Shown: in pieces, positions 29,752-38,011 of the stretch | Numbering within the stretch: the first letter of the stretch is position 1 | Layout of the letters: each line of letters begins with the position of its first letter | DNA from: Patescibacteria group bacterium | Lineage (GTDB): Bacteria; Patescibacteriota; JABMPQ01 | Length of the DNA: 54,049 nucleotides | Direction: 5' to 3' | NCBI GenBank assembly: GCA_018818965.1 | Contig: JAHJQX010000035.1 | Span: 1 to 54,049 of the forward strand | The notes under the pieces: model-generated | What the model saw: only the letters and a program-made list of their open reading frames with translations | Told to the model about the DNA's origin: nothing | The model's database searches: none | Position numbers and translations under genes: made by a program

Positions 29752-30666
29752 ATGCGTGTCAAAGAAATAAAAACAGAAAAATTTACTTGGGTTGATGTCA
29801 AAAAGCCTACTCGTCAAGAACTAGAGAAACTACGGGAAAAGTATCATTTCCACTATTTAGATATTGATGACACTCTAACCTACACCCAGCGACCGAAAAT
29901 CGAAAAGTACGATGATTATCTCTTTATAATTCTACGTTTTCCTATCTTTGATAAAAAAGAAAGAAAATTTAACATCTCTGAGGTTGATTTCTTTGTCGGT
30001 CAAGATTTCTTTATTAGTATCCACCGCGGTGATGTCGAGCCGATTCAGAAATTTATGAGTGAATGCCAATCGGAAAAAATACCTATTGAAAAATGTGTCA
30101 AGGATCCAGAGTTTCTTTTATACAGCCTGATGAAAAACCTATTTCTCTCTTACTTTCCGATCATTGATCATATTAGTGATGATCTCGACGAGATAGAAGA
30201 CAAAATCTTCCAGGAGCAAGAAAGAGAAATGGTCAAAGAAATCATGGTTATGAAAAGAAATATTATTGCTCTGCGTCGTATTGTCGGCCCACACCGAATG
30301 ATGATGAAAACTTTAGAAAGTCTCAATATTGATTTCTTCCAGCGCGAGATGGATATTTACTTCAGTGATGTTAATGACTTTGTTGAAAAAACTTGGGCCG
30401 TGCTTGAAGACCAGCGCGAAACTGTTATCTCTTTAGAAAATACTAACGAATCGCTTATTTCTCACAAATCATCAGAAATTGTAAAAACGCTGACAATCTT
30501 TTCCGCTATTTTACTTCCTCTCACCCTATTTGCCAGTATTTACGGGATGAATATGACGCAAATCCCCTTTATATTTCATCCTCAATCCTTCTGGATTGTG
30601 TTGGGCATGATGTTTGCATTTGGGGTTGGCTTGTTTTTCTTTTTCCGAAAGAAGAAATGGTTGTAG
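29752..30666 (+). CDS. corA: CorA-family magnesium/divalent cation transporter
   Basis: C-terminal IFSAILLPLTLFASIYGMNM (GMN) and second TM; MRVKEIK start preferred over the ORF start at 29734. Confidence 0.93.
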   Translation: MRVKEIKTEKFTWVDVKKPTRQELEKLREKYHFHYLDIDDTLTYTQRPKIEKYDDYLFIILRFPIFDKKERKFNISEVDFFVGQDFFISIHRGDVEPIQKFMSECQSEKIPIEKCVKDPEFLLYSLMKNLFLSYFPIIDHISDDLDEIEDKIFQEQEREMVKEIMVMKRNIIALRRIVGPHRMMMKTLESLNIDFFQREMDIYFSDVNDFVEKTWAVLEDQRETVISLENTNESLISHKSSEIVKTLTIFSAILLPLTLFASIYGMNMTQIPFIFHPQSFWIVLGMMFAFGVGLFFFFRKKKWL

Positions 30667-30766
30667 GGGGAGGTGCCGATCGGATTGAACGGCTGATGTT
30701 TGTCAGCTTTTTTTTGTTGGGCAAGAATGATATAATGAGATGGCTTAAATTTATCAGTATTTCTCT

Positions 30767-32155
30767 ATGCCTCTTAAACTCTACAACACTCTTGCCCGTA
30801 AAAAAGAAGACTTTAAGCCGTTGGCGGATAACCAAGTCGGCCTCTATACCTGCGGCCCGACAGTTTATGATTATGCTCATATTGGTAATCTGCGTACCTA
30901 TGTTTTTGAAGATGTTTTAAAGCGTGTTTTGTTATATGACGACTATAAAGTCAAGCACGTGATGAACATCACTGATGTCGGCCACCTCACCTCTGATGCT
31001 GATGAAGGCGAGGACAAAATGGAAGTCGGGGCGCGCCGAGAGAAAAAGACGGCCTGGGAAATTGCGGAGTTTTATACTAAGGCCTTTAAAAAAGATATCG
31101 CTCAGCTTAATATTTTACCACCCGATATTTGGTGCAAGGCGACTGATCACATTAAAGAGCAGATTAAGTTAATTGAAACTCTGGAGAAAAAAGGCTTCAC
31201 CTATGAGACTGACGATGGGATTTATTTTGATACGGCGAAATTTGAGAATTACGGTGCCCTGGCCAAACTAGATATCGAAGGTTTACAAGCTGGAGCGCGG
31301 ATAGAAATAGTGAAAGGCAAGCGCAACCCAACCGACTTTGCCCTGTGGAAATTTTCGCCCTCGACAAGCTCAGGGGAGAAACGGCAAATGGAATGGGATT
31401 CGCCCTGGGGTACCGGTTTCCCTGGTTGGCACATTGAGTGCTCGGCCATGGCCATGAAATACCTCGGTGAACAAATAGATATCCACTGCGGTGCCGTTGA
31501 TCATCTCAATGTCCATCATACCAATGAAATCGCCCAATCAGAAGCGGCGACTGGCCAGAAATTCGTTAACTATTGGATTCACGGCGAGCATCTTTTGGTT
31601 AATGGTGGCAAAATGAGTAAATCCGAGGATAACTACACCACTTTGCAGACTGTAATTGATAAAGGTTATAGTCCCCTTGTCTTCCGTTATTTGGTGCTGA
31701 CATCTCATTATCGTTCCAAGCTGAATTTTACCTGGGAGAGTTTGCGAGCAGCGCAGAATGCTTTAGCTAAACTATCAAAGCAGGTGGCGGAATTAAGTGA
31801 TACGGAAAAACCAGACCAAGAATATGCGGATAAATTCCGGACAGCTTTAAACGATGACCTCAATACTTCCCAAGCCATTAGCGTTGTATGGGATTTGTTA
31901 AGAACTGATCGGCCGGCGGGAGTGAAAAAAGCAACTTTGCTTGATTTTGATAAGATACTGGGATTGGATTTGGATAAAATAGAAAAGCGATCGACAAAAA
32001 TTCCCGCCAAAATGGAAAAATTACTGGCGGAGCGCAAGCAAGCTCGAGCTGATAAAGATTGGGGGCGAGCGGATGAACTACGGAATGAGATTGAACAAGC
32101 AGGCTTTACTGTAAATGATACGCCAGAGGGACAAAGGGTTAAACAAGCTAGTTAA
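30767..32155 (+). CDS. cysS: cysteinyl-tRNA synthetase
   Basis: [70 protein letters not shown] (KMSKS). Confidence 0.97.
   Translation: MPLKLYNTLARKKEDFKPLADNQVGLYTCGPTVYDYAHIGNLRTYVFEDVLKRVLLYDDYKVKHVMNITDVGHLTSDADEGEDKMEVGARREKKTAWEIAEFYTKAFKKDIAQLNILPPDIWCKATDHIKEQIKLIETLEKKGFTYETDDGIYFDTAKFENYGALAKLDIEGLQAGARIEIVKGKRNPTDFALWKFSPSTSSGEKRQMEWDSPWGTGFPGWHIECSAMAMKYLGEQIDIHCGAVDHLNVHHTNEIAQSEAATGQKFVNYWIHGEHLLVNGGKMSKSEDNYTTLQTVIDKGYSPLVFRYLVLTSHYRSKLNFTWESLRAAQNALAKLSKQVAELSDTEKPDQEYADKFRTALNDDLNTSQAISVVWDLLRTDRPAGVKKATLLDFDKILGLDLDKIEKRSTKIPAKMEKLLAERKQARADKDWGRADELRNEIEQAGFTVNDTPEGQRVKQAS
31353..31381 (+). repeat. small palindromic element inserted in frame within cysS
   Basis: tttcgccctcgacaagctcaggggagaaa: stem ccct/aggg with loop cgacaagctc; translated as SPSTSSGE. 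Confidence 0.6.
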
Positions 32156-32258
32156 TCTACAACGACAGTCGCCCTAGCCTAGCTATAGAGGATCTAACTA
32201 AAAGCCTTGCTCCACCCACTTCACAGTGCTATTCTAAAAAAACTGATAAAGCACAATT

Positions 32259-33623
32259 ATGGCTGAAAACAAAGCGCAACAAGTTAAAATACCTCCTCAA
32301 AATACTGACGCAGAAGAATCGTTGTTGGGCGCTTTGTTATTAGACAAAGAGGCCATTATTAAGATTGCTGATCACCTCAGGGCAAGTGATTTTTACAAAG
32401 AAATACACGGCAAAATCTACCAGACCATGTTAGATTTATCAGAGAAAAGGGCGCCGATTGATATTGTTAGTTTGTCAAACGCTCTGGGTGAAAAGGGAGA
32501 ATTAAAAGAAATCGGCGGTCGCAGTTACCTTGCCTCCTTGGCCAATAATGTCCCCACTGCTGCCCATGTCGGTAGTTATGCCGAGATCGTGCAGCGCAAA
32601 TCAACTCTACGGCAATTAATTCACGCGGCAGCTGATATTACAGAACTTGGTTACCAAGAAAACGATGAAATAGATAAAGTCTTGGATGCAGCGGAACAAA
32701 AACTTTACAGCATCTCACATAAGTATATCCAACGGAACTTCATCGGCATCAAAGATGTGCTTTCTGATACTTTCGAAAGAATTGACGAGCTTCATAAAGA
32801 CGGTGGTAAATTGAGAGGTGTACCGACTGGCTTTACAGATGTAGATAATTTGCTAGCGGGGTTACAAAGATCTGATTTAGTTATCCTAGCCGCTCGACCC
32901 TCGCAAGGTAAAACCACGCTGGCTCTAGATATCGCTCGTCACATTGGAGTGCGGGAAAAAATACCAATCGGTATTTTTAGTTTGGAAATGTCACGCGAGC
33001 AATTAGTTGACCGCTTATTGTGTGCGGAGGCAAATGTTGATCTATGGAAAATGCGCACGGGTAAATTAACTGACAGTGGTGAAAACGACGACTTTTCCCG
33101 GATTGGCGATGCGATGGGAGTTTTATCGGAAGCACCAATATACATTGATGACACACCCCTACTCTCAATCATGGAAATGCGAACTAAAGCACGTCGCTTG
33201 CAGGCAGAACATAAGTTAGGTTTTATTATTATTGACTATTTACAGCTGATGGAGGGTAACCGATCACGTAACAGCGAAAATCGGGTGCAGGAGGTGTCAG
33301 AAATATCACGTGGCCTAAAAGCAATTGCCCGTGAGCTCGATATCCCTGTATTAGCACTATCACAGTTATCCCGAGCAGTGGAAAGTCGCACTCCGGCTAT
33401 TCCACAATTATCTGACTTACGTGAATCGGGCTCAATTGAACAAGACGCTGACGTGGTAATGTTTATTTACCGCGAGGAATTATATAAGCCAGAAACTGAT
33501 CGACAAAATATTACCGATATTTATGTTAAGAAGCATCGGAATGGACCGACTGGTAAATTAGAATTATTCTTTGATCATGAGCGAGTAAGTTTTAGAAATC
33601 TTGAGAAAAAGCACGAGGTGTGA
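32259..33623 (+). CDS. dnaB: replicative DNA helicase
   Basis: PPQNTDAEESLLGALLLD, LVILAARPSQGKTTLALDIARH, IIIDYLQLMEG, LSQLSRAVESR, LSDLRESGSIEQDADVVMFIYRE. Confidence 0.97.
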   Translation: MAENKAQQVKIPPQNTDAEESLLGALLLDKEAIIKIADHLRASDFYKEIHGKIYQTMLDLSEKRAPIDIVSLSNALGEKGELKEIGGRSYLASLANNVPTAAHVGSYAEIVQRKSTLRQLIHAAADITELGYQENDEIDKVLDAAEQKLYSISHKYIQRNFIGIKDVLSDTFERIDELHKDGGKLRGVPTGFTDVDNLLAGLQRSDLVILAARPSQGKTTLALDIARHIGVREKIPIGIFSLEMSREQLVDRLLCAEANVDLWKMRTGKLTDSGENDDFSRIGDAMGVLSEAPIYIDDTPLLSIMEMRTKARRLQAEHKLGFIIIDYLQLMEGNRSRNSENRVQEVSEISRGLKAIARELDIPVLALSQLSRAVESRTPAIPQLSDLRESGSIEQDADVVMFIYREELYKPETDRQNITDIYVKKHRNGPTGKLELFFDHERVSFRNLEKKHEV

Positions 33624-33631
33624 CGCCGTTC

Positions 33632-33813
33632 GTAAGTAGTTACGATGGTTGTAGTCTCTTGTTAGAGAGTAGAGGGTTAATATTGTTCTTTTTCTGGCTA
33701 CGGAACTCGTCACCCCGCATAGCGGGGTTCCTCAGACATCCGCAGCTGGCGAAAAAGAACAATATTAACCCTTAAACAACATACAAGTTCGCCCAACCAC
33801 TATATCTACTTAC
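33632..33813 (+). ncRNA. candidate structured rod-shaped ncRNA (6S RNA-like architecture)
   Basis: gtaagtag/ctacttac closing stem; ggttg/caacc; perfect 22-bp stem agggttaatattgttctttttc (33673-33694) / gaaaaagaacaatattaaccct (33751-33772); gctacgg/ccgcagc; apical ccccgc-ata-gcgggg; followed by a terminator. Strand inferred from the terminator. Confidence 0.55.
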
Positions 33814-33842
33814 TCTTTCTGCTAGATTAAGAGTCTTTTTTA
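33812..33842 (+). terminator. Rho-independent terminator
   Basis: actctt-tctgctagatt-aagagt followed by ctttttt. Confidence 0.8.
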
Positions 33843-33917
33843 CAAACCCGCTCGGCCTGCAAACGGTTTTCTCCAGCATGTCAGAACAATCCAACTATAT
33901 AATTATTAATTTTAAAA

Positions 33918-34211
33918 ATGCTTAGTAAATTGAAACAGTTTAAAGATTTAAAAAAACAAGCTAGCGATCTTAAAAGCAGTCTAGCGGAAGAAGAGGCTGT
34001 TGGTGAATCAAAAGGTGGTCTGGTAAAAATTACGATGGATGGCAATCAAGAAATACAAAACGTCGAGGTGGATGAGTCATTGCTGGCCAGTGACCAGAAA
34101 GAAACACTTGAAAGCGCTATCAAGGAAGCTTTTGCTAAAGCCATTAAAGAAGTGCAATCACTAATGATACGTAAAATGCAATCAGGTGAAATTCAAATGC
34201 CAAATTTATAA
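33918..34211 (+). CDS. ybaB: YbaB/EbfC nucleoid-associated protein
   Basis: VKITMDGNQEIQNVEVDESLLASDQKETLESAIKEAFAKAIKEVQ; directly upstream of recR. Confidence 0.88.
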   Translation: MLSKLKQFKDLKKQASDLKSSLAEEEAVGESKGGLVKITMDGNQEIQNVEVDESLLASDQKETLESAIKEAFAKAIKEVQSLMIRKMQSGEIQMPNL

Positions 34212-34217
34212 TTTCTT

Positions 34218-34817
34218 ATGTCTACTCTTCCCTCCACAGTTGAAGATCTAATTAATGAATTTGCTAAACTTCCGGGAATTGGCTACAAGTCAGCCCAACG
34301 AGTGGTTTTTTATTTAACGAAAGCTAGCAAGGATGATATAAAAACGTTCTCGGCTGCGTTAGCCAAAATGGCTGACGGCATTAATTTCTGTTCCACTTGC
34401 CAAAACTTAACTGAAGACAGTCCCTGTTCTCTGTGTGTTGACAGTCGTCGTGATAAATCCCAACTGTGTGTAGTAGAGAAACCGCTGGACGTCGTCGCTC
34501 TCGAAGATACACATAACTTTGATGGACTATATCATGTTTTGCACGGCGCTATCTCACCGATCAACGGTGTCGGACCGGAAGACATTAAAATCAAGGAATT
34601 GTTAAAGCGCGTCAAAGATAACGGCGTCGAAGAAATAATCCTGGCTACTAATCCCAATCTCGAAGGTGAGGCGACAGCCATGTATATCTCCAAGTTAATA
34701 AAACCTCTCGATATTAAAATAACCCGCATCGCGCGCGGGTTACCGACTGGTAGCGATCTTGAATACGCTGACCAGGAAACTTTATCTAATGCTCTGGCGG
34801 GGAGGAAGGAGTTTTAG
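34218..34817 (+). CDS. recR: recombination protein RecR
   Basis: FAKLPGIGYKSAQRVVFYL, CSTCQNLTEDSPCSLC zinc finger, LCVVEKPLDVVALEDT, EGEATAMYISKLI, ARGLPTGSDLEYADQETL. Confidence 0.96.
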   Translation: MSTLPSTVEDLINEFAKLPGIGYKSAQRVVFYLTKASKDDIKTFSAALAKMADGINFCSTCQNLTEDSPCSLCVDSRRDKSQLCVVEKPLDVVALEDTHNFDGLYHVLHGAISPINGVGPEDIKIKELLKRVKDNGVEEIILATNPNLEGEATAMYISKLIKPLDIKITRIARGLPTGSDLEYADQETLSNALAGRKEF

Positions 34818-34843
34818 TTAGCTAATTTTCTTGAGCGCGACTA

Positions 34844-35170
34844 TCAGCCTACAATCTTCCCAATCTTTACCTTGGTGAGTTGTTGACGGTGGCCAAATAC
34901 TTTTTTCTGTCGCTTTTTAGCCTTGAATTTAACACCAGTTACTTTTTTAGTTTTACTGACAGGTACGACTACTGTCGCTTCCACCTTGGCTTTCGCTACC
35001 TTAGGAGTGCCTACTTTTACATCATCTTTACCATCAGAGATCATCAAAACTTCGTCGAAAATTACTTTGTCTTTAATTTTTTTGACAGGTAATTTTTCCA
35101 CAGCAATAACATCCCCTTCCGAGACTTTATATTGTTTACCACCAGTTTTGATTACAGCAAATGTCGTCAT
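34844..35170 (-). CDS. rplU: 50S ribosomal protein L21
   Basis: FAVIKTGGKQYKVSEGDVIAVEKL...VKFKAKKRQKKVFGHRQQLTKVKI. Confidence 0.95.
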   Translation of the reverse strand: MTTFAVIKTGGKQYKVSEGDVIAVEKLPVKKIKDKVIFDEVLMISDGKDDVKVGTPKVAKAKVEATVVVPVSKTKKVTGVKFKAKKRQKKVFGHRQQLTKVKIGKIVG

Positions 35171-35254
35171 TTTTTTATAAATTTGGATAAATTAAACTTG
35201 TGGCTCATACTAACACATTTTCGCAATTTGTTAAGCCCTTTCTAAGAAATATAT

Positions 35255-36025
35255 CTACAAACACTCCAATACTTTCTCCTCAATTTCGCTACAATTACTA
35301 ACTAAAAACTTATCATTACGATCACCCTCACCCTGGCCATCGGCGAACTCTCGCACTTTTGCTCCCGCTTCCTTAACTAGCAATTTGCCGGCCATAAAAT
35401 CATAGATCTCGCTGCCATCATTCAAATAAGCTTCAATTTTTCCTTCTGCTAGCAGACAAAAATCCAGACAAGGTGACCAATTAACTAGCACACGCTTGAT
35501 ATTTTTCCGGTGCAGCTTTTTGATCATTTCGTCAAAATACTCATAAGGACCATTATAGGCGTGAGCATAGCCAAAGGTAGCCCGCTTAATATCCTTTTCT
35601 TGACTAATCTGGATCGGTTGATCATTCACGAAAGCACCTTTCCCTTTCTGGGCATAATATGATCGTTGTAAGATGGGATCATGAATTACTGTATAATGGG
35701 CCTCATTGTTTTTGATTAATACAATACTCACCGAGTAGCGGGGAATCCCCAGCACATAATTATTTGATCCATCAAGGGGGTCAATAATAAATTCCCAATC
35801 AGATTTTCCCTCAATCAGCCCTTGTTCCTCAGCAAAAATATTGTAGTCAGGGAAATTTTGTTGCAACAACTCCACTATCGCTTCTTCTGATTCAGTATCC
35901 GCCTTAGTATAAAAATCCGAGGCCATGCTTTTTTCTTTGACCTCGAGATCTTGACCAAAATATTTAAGCAAAACCCGACCGCCTGCTTCCGCCGCCGCAA
36001 TCATTTTTTTTAAAGTTTTCTCCAT
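35255..36025 (-). CDS. inositol monophosphatase family protein
   Basis: YTKADTESEEAIVELL, IFAEEQG, EFIIDPLDGSNNYVLGIPRYSVSI, KLLVKEAGAKVREF. Confidence 0.92.
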   Translation of the reverse strand: MEKTLKKMIAAAEAGGRVLLKYFGQDLEVKEKSMASDFYTKADTESEEAIVELLQQNFPDYNIFAEEQGLIEGKSDWEFIIDPLDGSNNYVLGIPRYSVSIVLIKNNEAHYTVIHDPILQRSYYAQKGKGAFVNDQPIQISQEKDIKRATFGYAHAYNGPYEYFDEMIKKLHRKNIKRVLVNWSPCLDFCLLAEGKIEAYLNDGSEIYDFMAGKLLVKEAGAKVREFADGQGEGDRNDKFLVSNCSEIEEKVLECL

Positions 36026-36043
36026 CTTAATACTATCTACACT

Positions 36044-36700
36044 CTATAACTCCTTCCACCCATCAGCCGTACAGCCATAAAACTGATTAGCGCCCCCACT
36101 ACCGATAGGATTAGTGCTAAAAATCATATAGCCATAATAATCACTGGCGCAGTCGCGTAGATTGCCGTCGCTATCATAAGCTGAGGAAGCCGGATCATTT
36201 TCAGTAGGTACTTCGCGGTCACCAACTGCACCACTATCATAAGGCGTTAGGCGCATATCTAAAGCAAAAAGTGAATAAGCTGCCTGCACATTTTGCCCAT
36301 GCACTAAGTTATCAGAATAAACGAAATTTCCCGTGATGTTACCATTAACTGTCAGGTCATCGTAAACCTTTACCGGTGAAGTCCCGCCATCGTTAGCGGT
36401 TGAGCGCCAGATAGCACCATCTACCCGGATATCATCGCCAAAAGTAACTGGGTTGCCAGTGCCGCCTTCGGTCGTGTTATTGATAATAGTGCCGTTAAAA
36501 AATGTTACTCCGCCTGTCCCCTGTTCACCGATATAAACTGAATTGAAACGACCAGTATTATCAACCACAAACTCTTCGTTAATGGTAACAGTAGCGGCTG
36601 GTTGTAATACGTCAGATGTAGCGGCGGCGGCTACCCCTATTAACATAAACATTCCTAGACTAACTCCCGATAAAGTTGAAATCTTTTGCCATGTTTTCAT
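36044..36700 (-). CDS. secreted/surface hypothetical protein with signal peptide
   Basis: MKTWQKISTLSGVSLGMFMLIGVAAAATSDV signal-like N-terminus; Gly/Thr-rich repetitive beta-type body (VYIGEQGTGGVTFFNGTIINNT..). Confidence 0.7.
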   Translation of the reverse strand: MKTWQKISTLSGVSLGMFMLIGVAAAATSDVLQPAATVTINEEFVVDNTGRFNSVYIGEQGTGGVTFFNGTIINNTTEGGTGNPVTFGDDIRVDGAIWRSTANDGGTSPVKVYDDLTVNGNITGNFVYSDNLVHGQNVQAAYSLFALDMRLTPYDSGAVGDREVPTENDPASSAYDSDGNLRDCASDYYGYMIFSTNPIGSGGANQFYGCTADGWKEL

Positions 36701-36736
36701 AGGTTTGATTCCTTTTTATTATTTATTTTAAATTAT

Positions 36737-37012
36737 TTATTGCGGACAATTAGCAGTGATGTTTTTGTATTCACTTAAATACTGGCCAATCTTCGGCGGA
36801 CCATAGCCTCCAATTTCAAACTGAGTGAAGAATATTTTCTCGACCCCGGCATTAAGTGCTCCTTCAAATGAACTTACTACTTCCCCCTCCGACTCGAGCA
36901 CCGCCTCAGTAACCCAAATTGGCTTACTAACTCCTTTCCTATCTAGTAATTCCTTCATACCTTTTACATTCAACGTACTTGAACCACCGAAAGTAATAAA
37001 GTGAATTTTGAC
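36737..37012 (-). pseudogene. remnant C-terminal fragment, possibly of a TIM-barrel glycoside-hydrolase-like protein
   Basis: KIHFITFGGSSTLNVKGMKELLDRKGVSKPIWVTEAVLESEGEVVSSFEGALNAGVEKIFFTQFE: KPIWVTE resembles a GH catalytic strand; no proper N-terminus, upstream codons run into the PDGLE gene out of frame. Confidence 0.45.
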
Positions 37013-37016
37013 AGCC

Positions 37017-37298
37017 TCACTTTTTACAAAACAAAGCTTTATTAATGCCAAAAACAACTGTAAAAACCAGAGCCGTACCGACAATACCGGCTAGAGCGGT
37101 AGCTAAACACTCGCTAGCGACAACTGGAAAAACATAATCTGGCATTAGCGTGGTAAAGGGATATTCGAGAGCTGTGGCAATAAAACCTTTGTCCTTCGCT
37201 ACTTTCTCTAACCCATCAGGTGAGGAAGAAGCCAAAAGAGATATTATTCCCCCAACCAATAACGCGACTACGACCAGATAAACATATTTTTTATTCAT
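37017..37298 (-). CDS. PDGLE-domain protein (CbiN-like component)
   Basis: VGGIISLLASSSPDGLEKVAKDKGF...FPVVASECLATALAGIVGTALVFTVVFG. Confidence 0.85.
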   Translation of the reverse strand: MNKKYVYLVVVALLVGGIISLLASSSPDGLEKVAKDKGFIATALEYPFTTLMPDYVFPVVASECLATALAGIVGTALVFTVVFGINKALFCKK

Positions 37299-37986
37299 TT
37301 GTTTTCTCCTTATATTTCATAGCCAATAGAACTAACACCGTAATAATTCCCTCGCCCAAACCGATTAAGACATGGATACCAGCCATGGCTGGCAAAACGA
37401 TATTAATTGTTTCCGTACCAGAAATTGCCAGTTCAACTGCACAAAAGCTCGCCGCTACCACCACACTTGTCCAGGCTGCGATAAAGGCAGCCAACCACAT
37501 TTTTTTTAGATACTTGAACAAAAATTTATAGAAATAATAACCACCGATCGCCCCAACAATACCCATATTGAAAATATTGGCACCCAAAGCCACCAGCCCA
37601 CCATCAGCAAACACTAGTGACTGCACTATCAGAATAATTGCGATCACCAAGAAACCTTCGAGTGGTCCCAACAAAATCGCTGCCAAGACACCACCCAGCA
37701 GATGACCTGAAGTTCCCTCGGCTACTGGGAAATTGATCATTTGGGCAGCAAAAACAAAAGCGGCTACCGAAGCCATTCGCCAGATTTTTTCTCGGCCATA
37801 TTTAGTAAAACGAGTTTTAACTTTTCCGCTTAATTCTAAACCTTCCGTAGTAGCTAGCACCGCCTGCTTCTCTTCAACCAGTAATCGGCGGCGCACTTGC
37901 CACCACGCATGGATAAAAAAGCTAGCCGCCACTCCTAACAAGACAGTAGCCATTCCTGGAGAAAGAAAGCCGTCGGGAATATGCAT
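37291..37986 (-). CDS. cbiM: ECF transporter S component CbiM (Co/Ni)
   Basis: MHIPDGFLSPGMATVLLG N-terminal signature, MINFPVAEGTSGHLLGGVLAAILLGP. Confidence 0.92.
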   Translation of the reverse strand: MHIPDGFLSPGMATVLLGVAASFFIHAWWQVRRRLLVEEKQAVLATTEGLELSGKVKTRFTKYGREKIWRMASVAAFVFAAQMINFPVAEGTSGHLLGGVLAAILLGPLEGFLVIAIILIVQSLVFADGGLVALGANIFNMGIVGAIGGYYFYKFLFKYLKKMWLAAFIAAWTSVVVAASFCAVELAISGTETINIVLPAMAGIHVLIGLGEGIITVLVLLAMKYKEKTNE

Positions 37987-38011
37987 ATGTTACTATTTAT
38001 ATTGTTTTTTA

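Noticed and set aside
29595-29801. Minus ORF 29595-29801 upstream of the thermonuclease gene
   Set aside because: Overlaps the corA start region and has no protein-like features.
33620-33917. SRP RNA or RNase P RNA in the dnaB-ybaB gap
   Set aside because: I could not find the SRP GGAA/AGCAG core or the RNase P GAGGAAAGTCC-like motifs; the structure is a simple rod with a bubble.
36737-37084. ORF 36737-37084 as an intact protein
   Set aside because: Its first ~25 residues are an out-of-frame reading of the PDGLE gene end; only the downstream part looks like real, fragmentary coding sequence.
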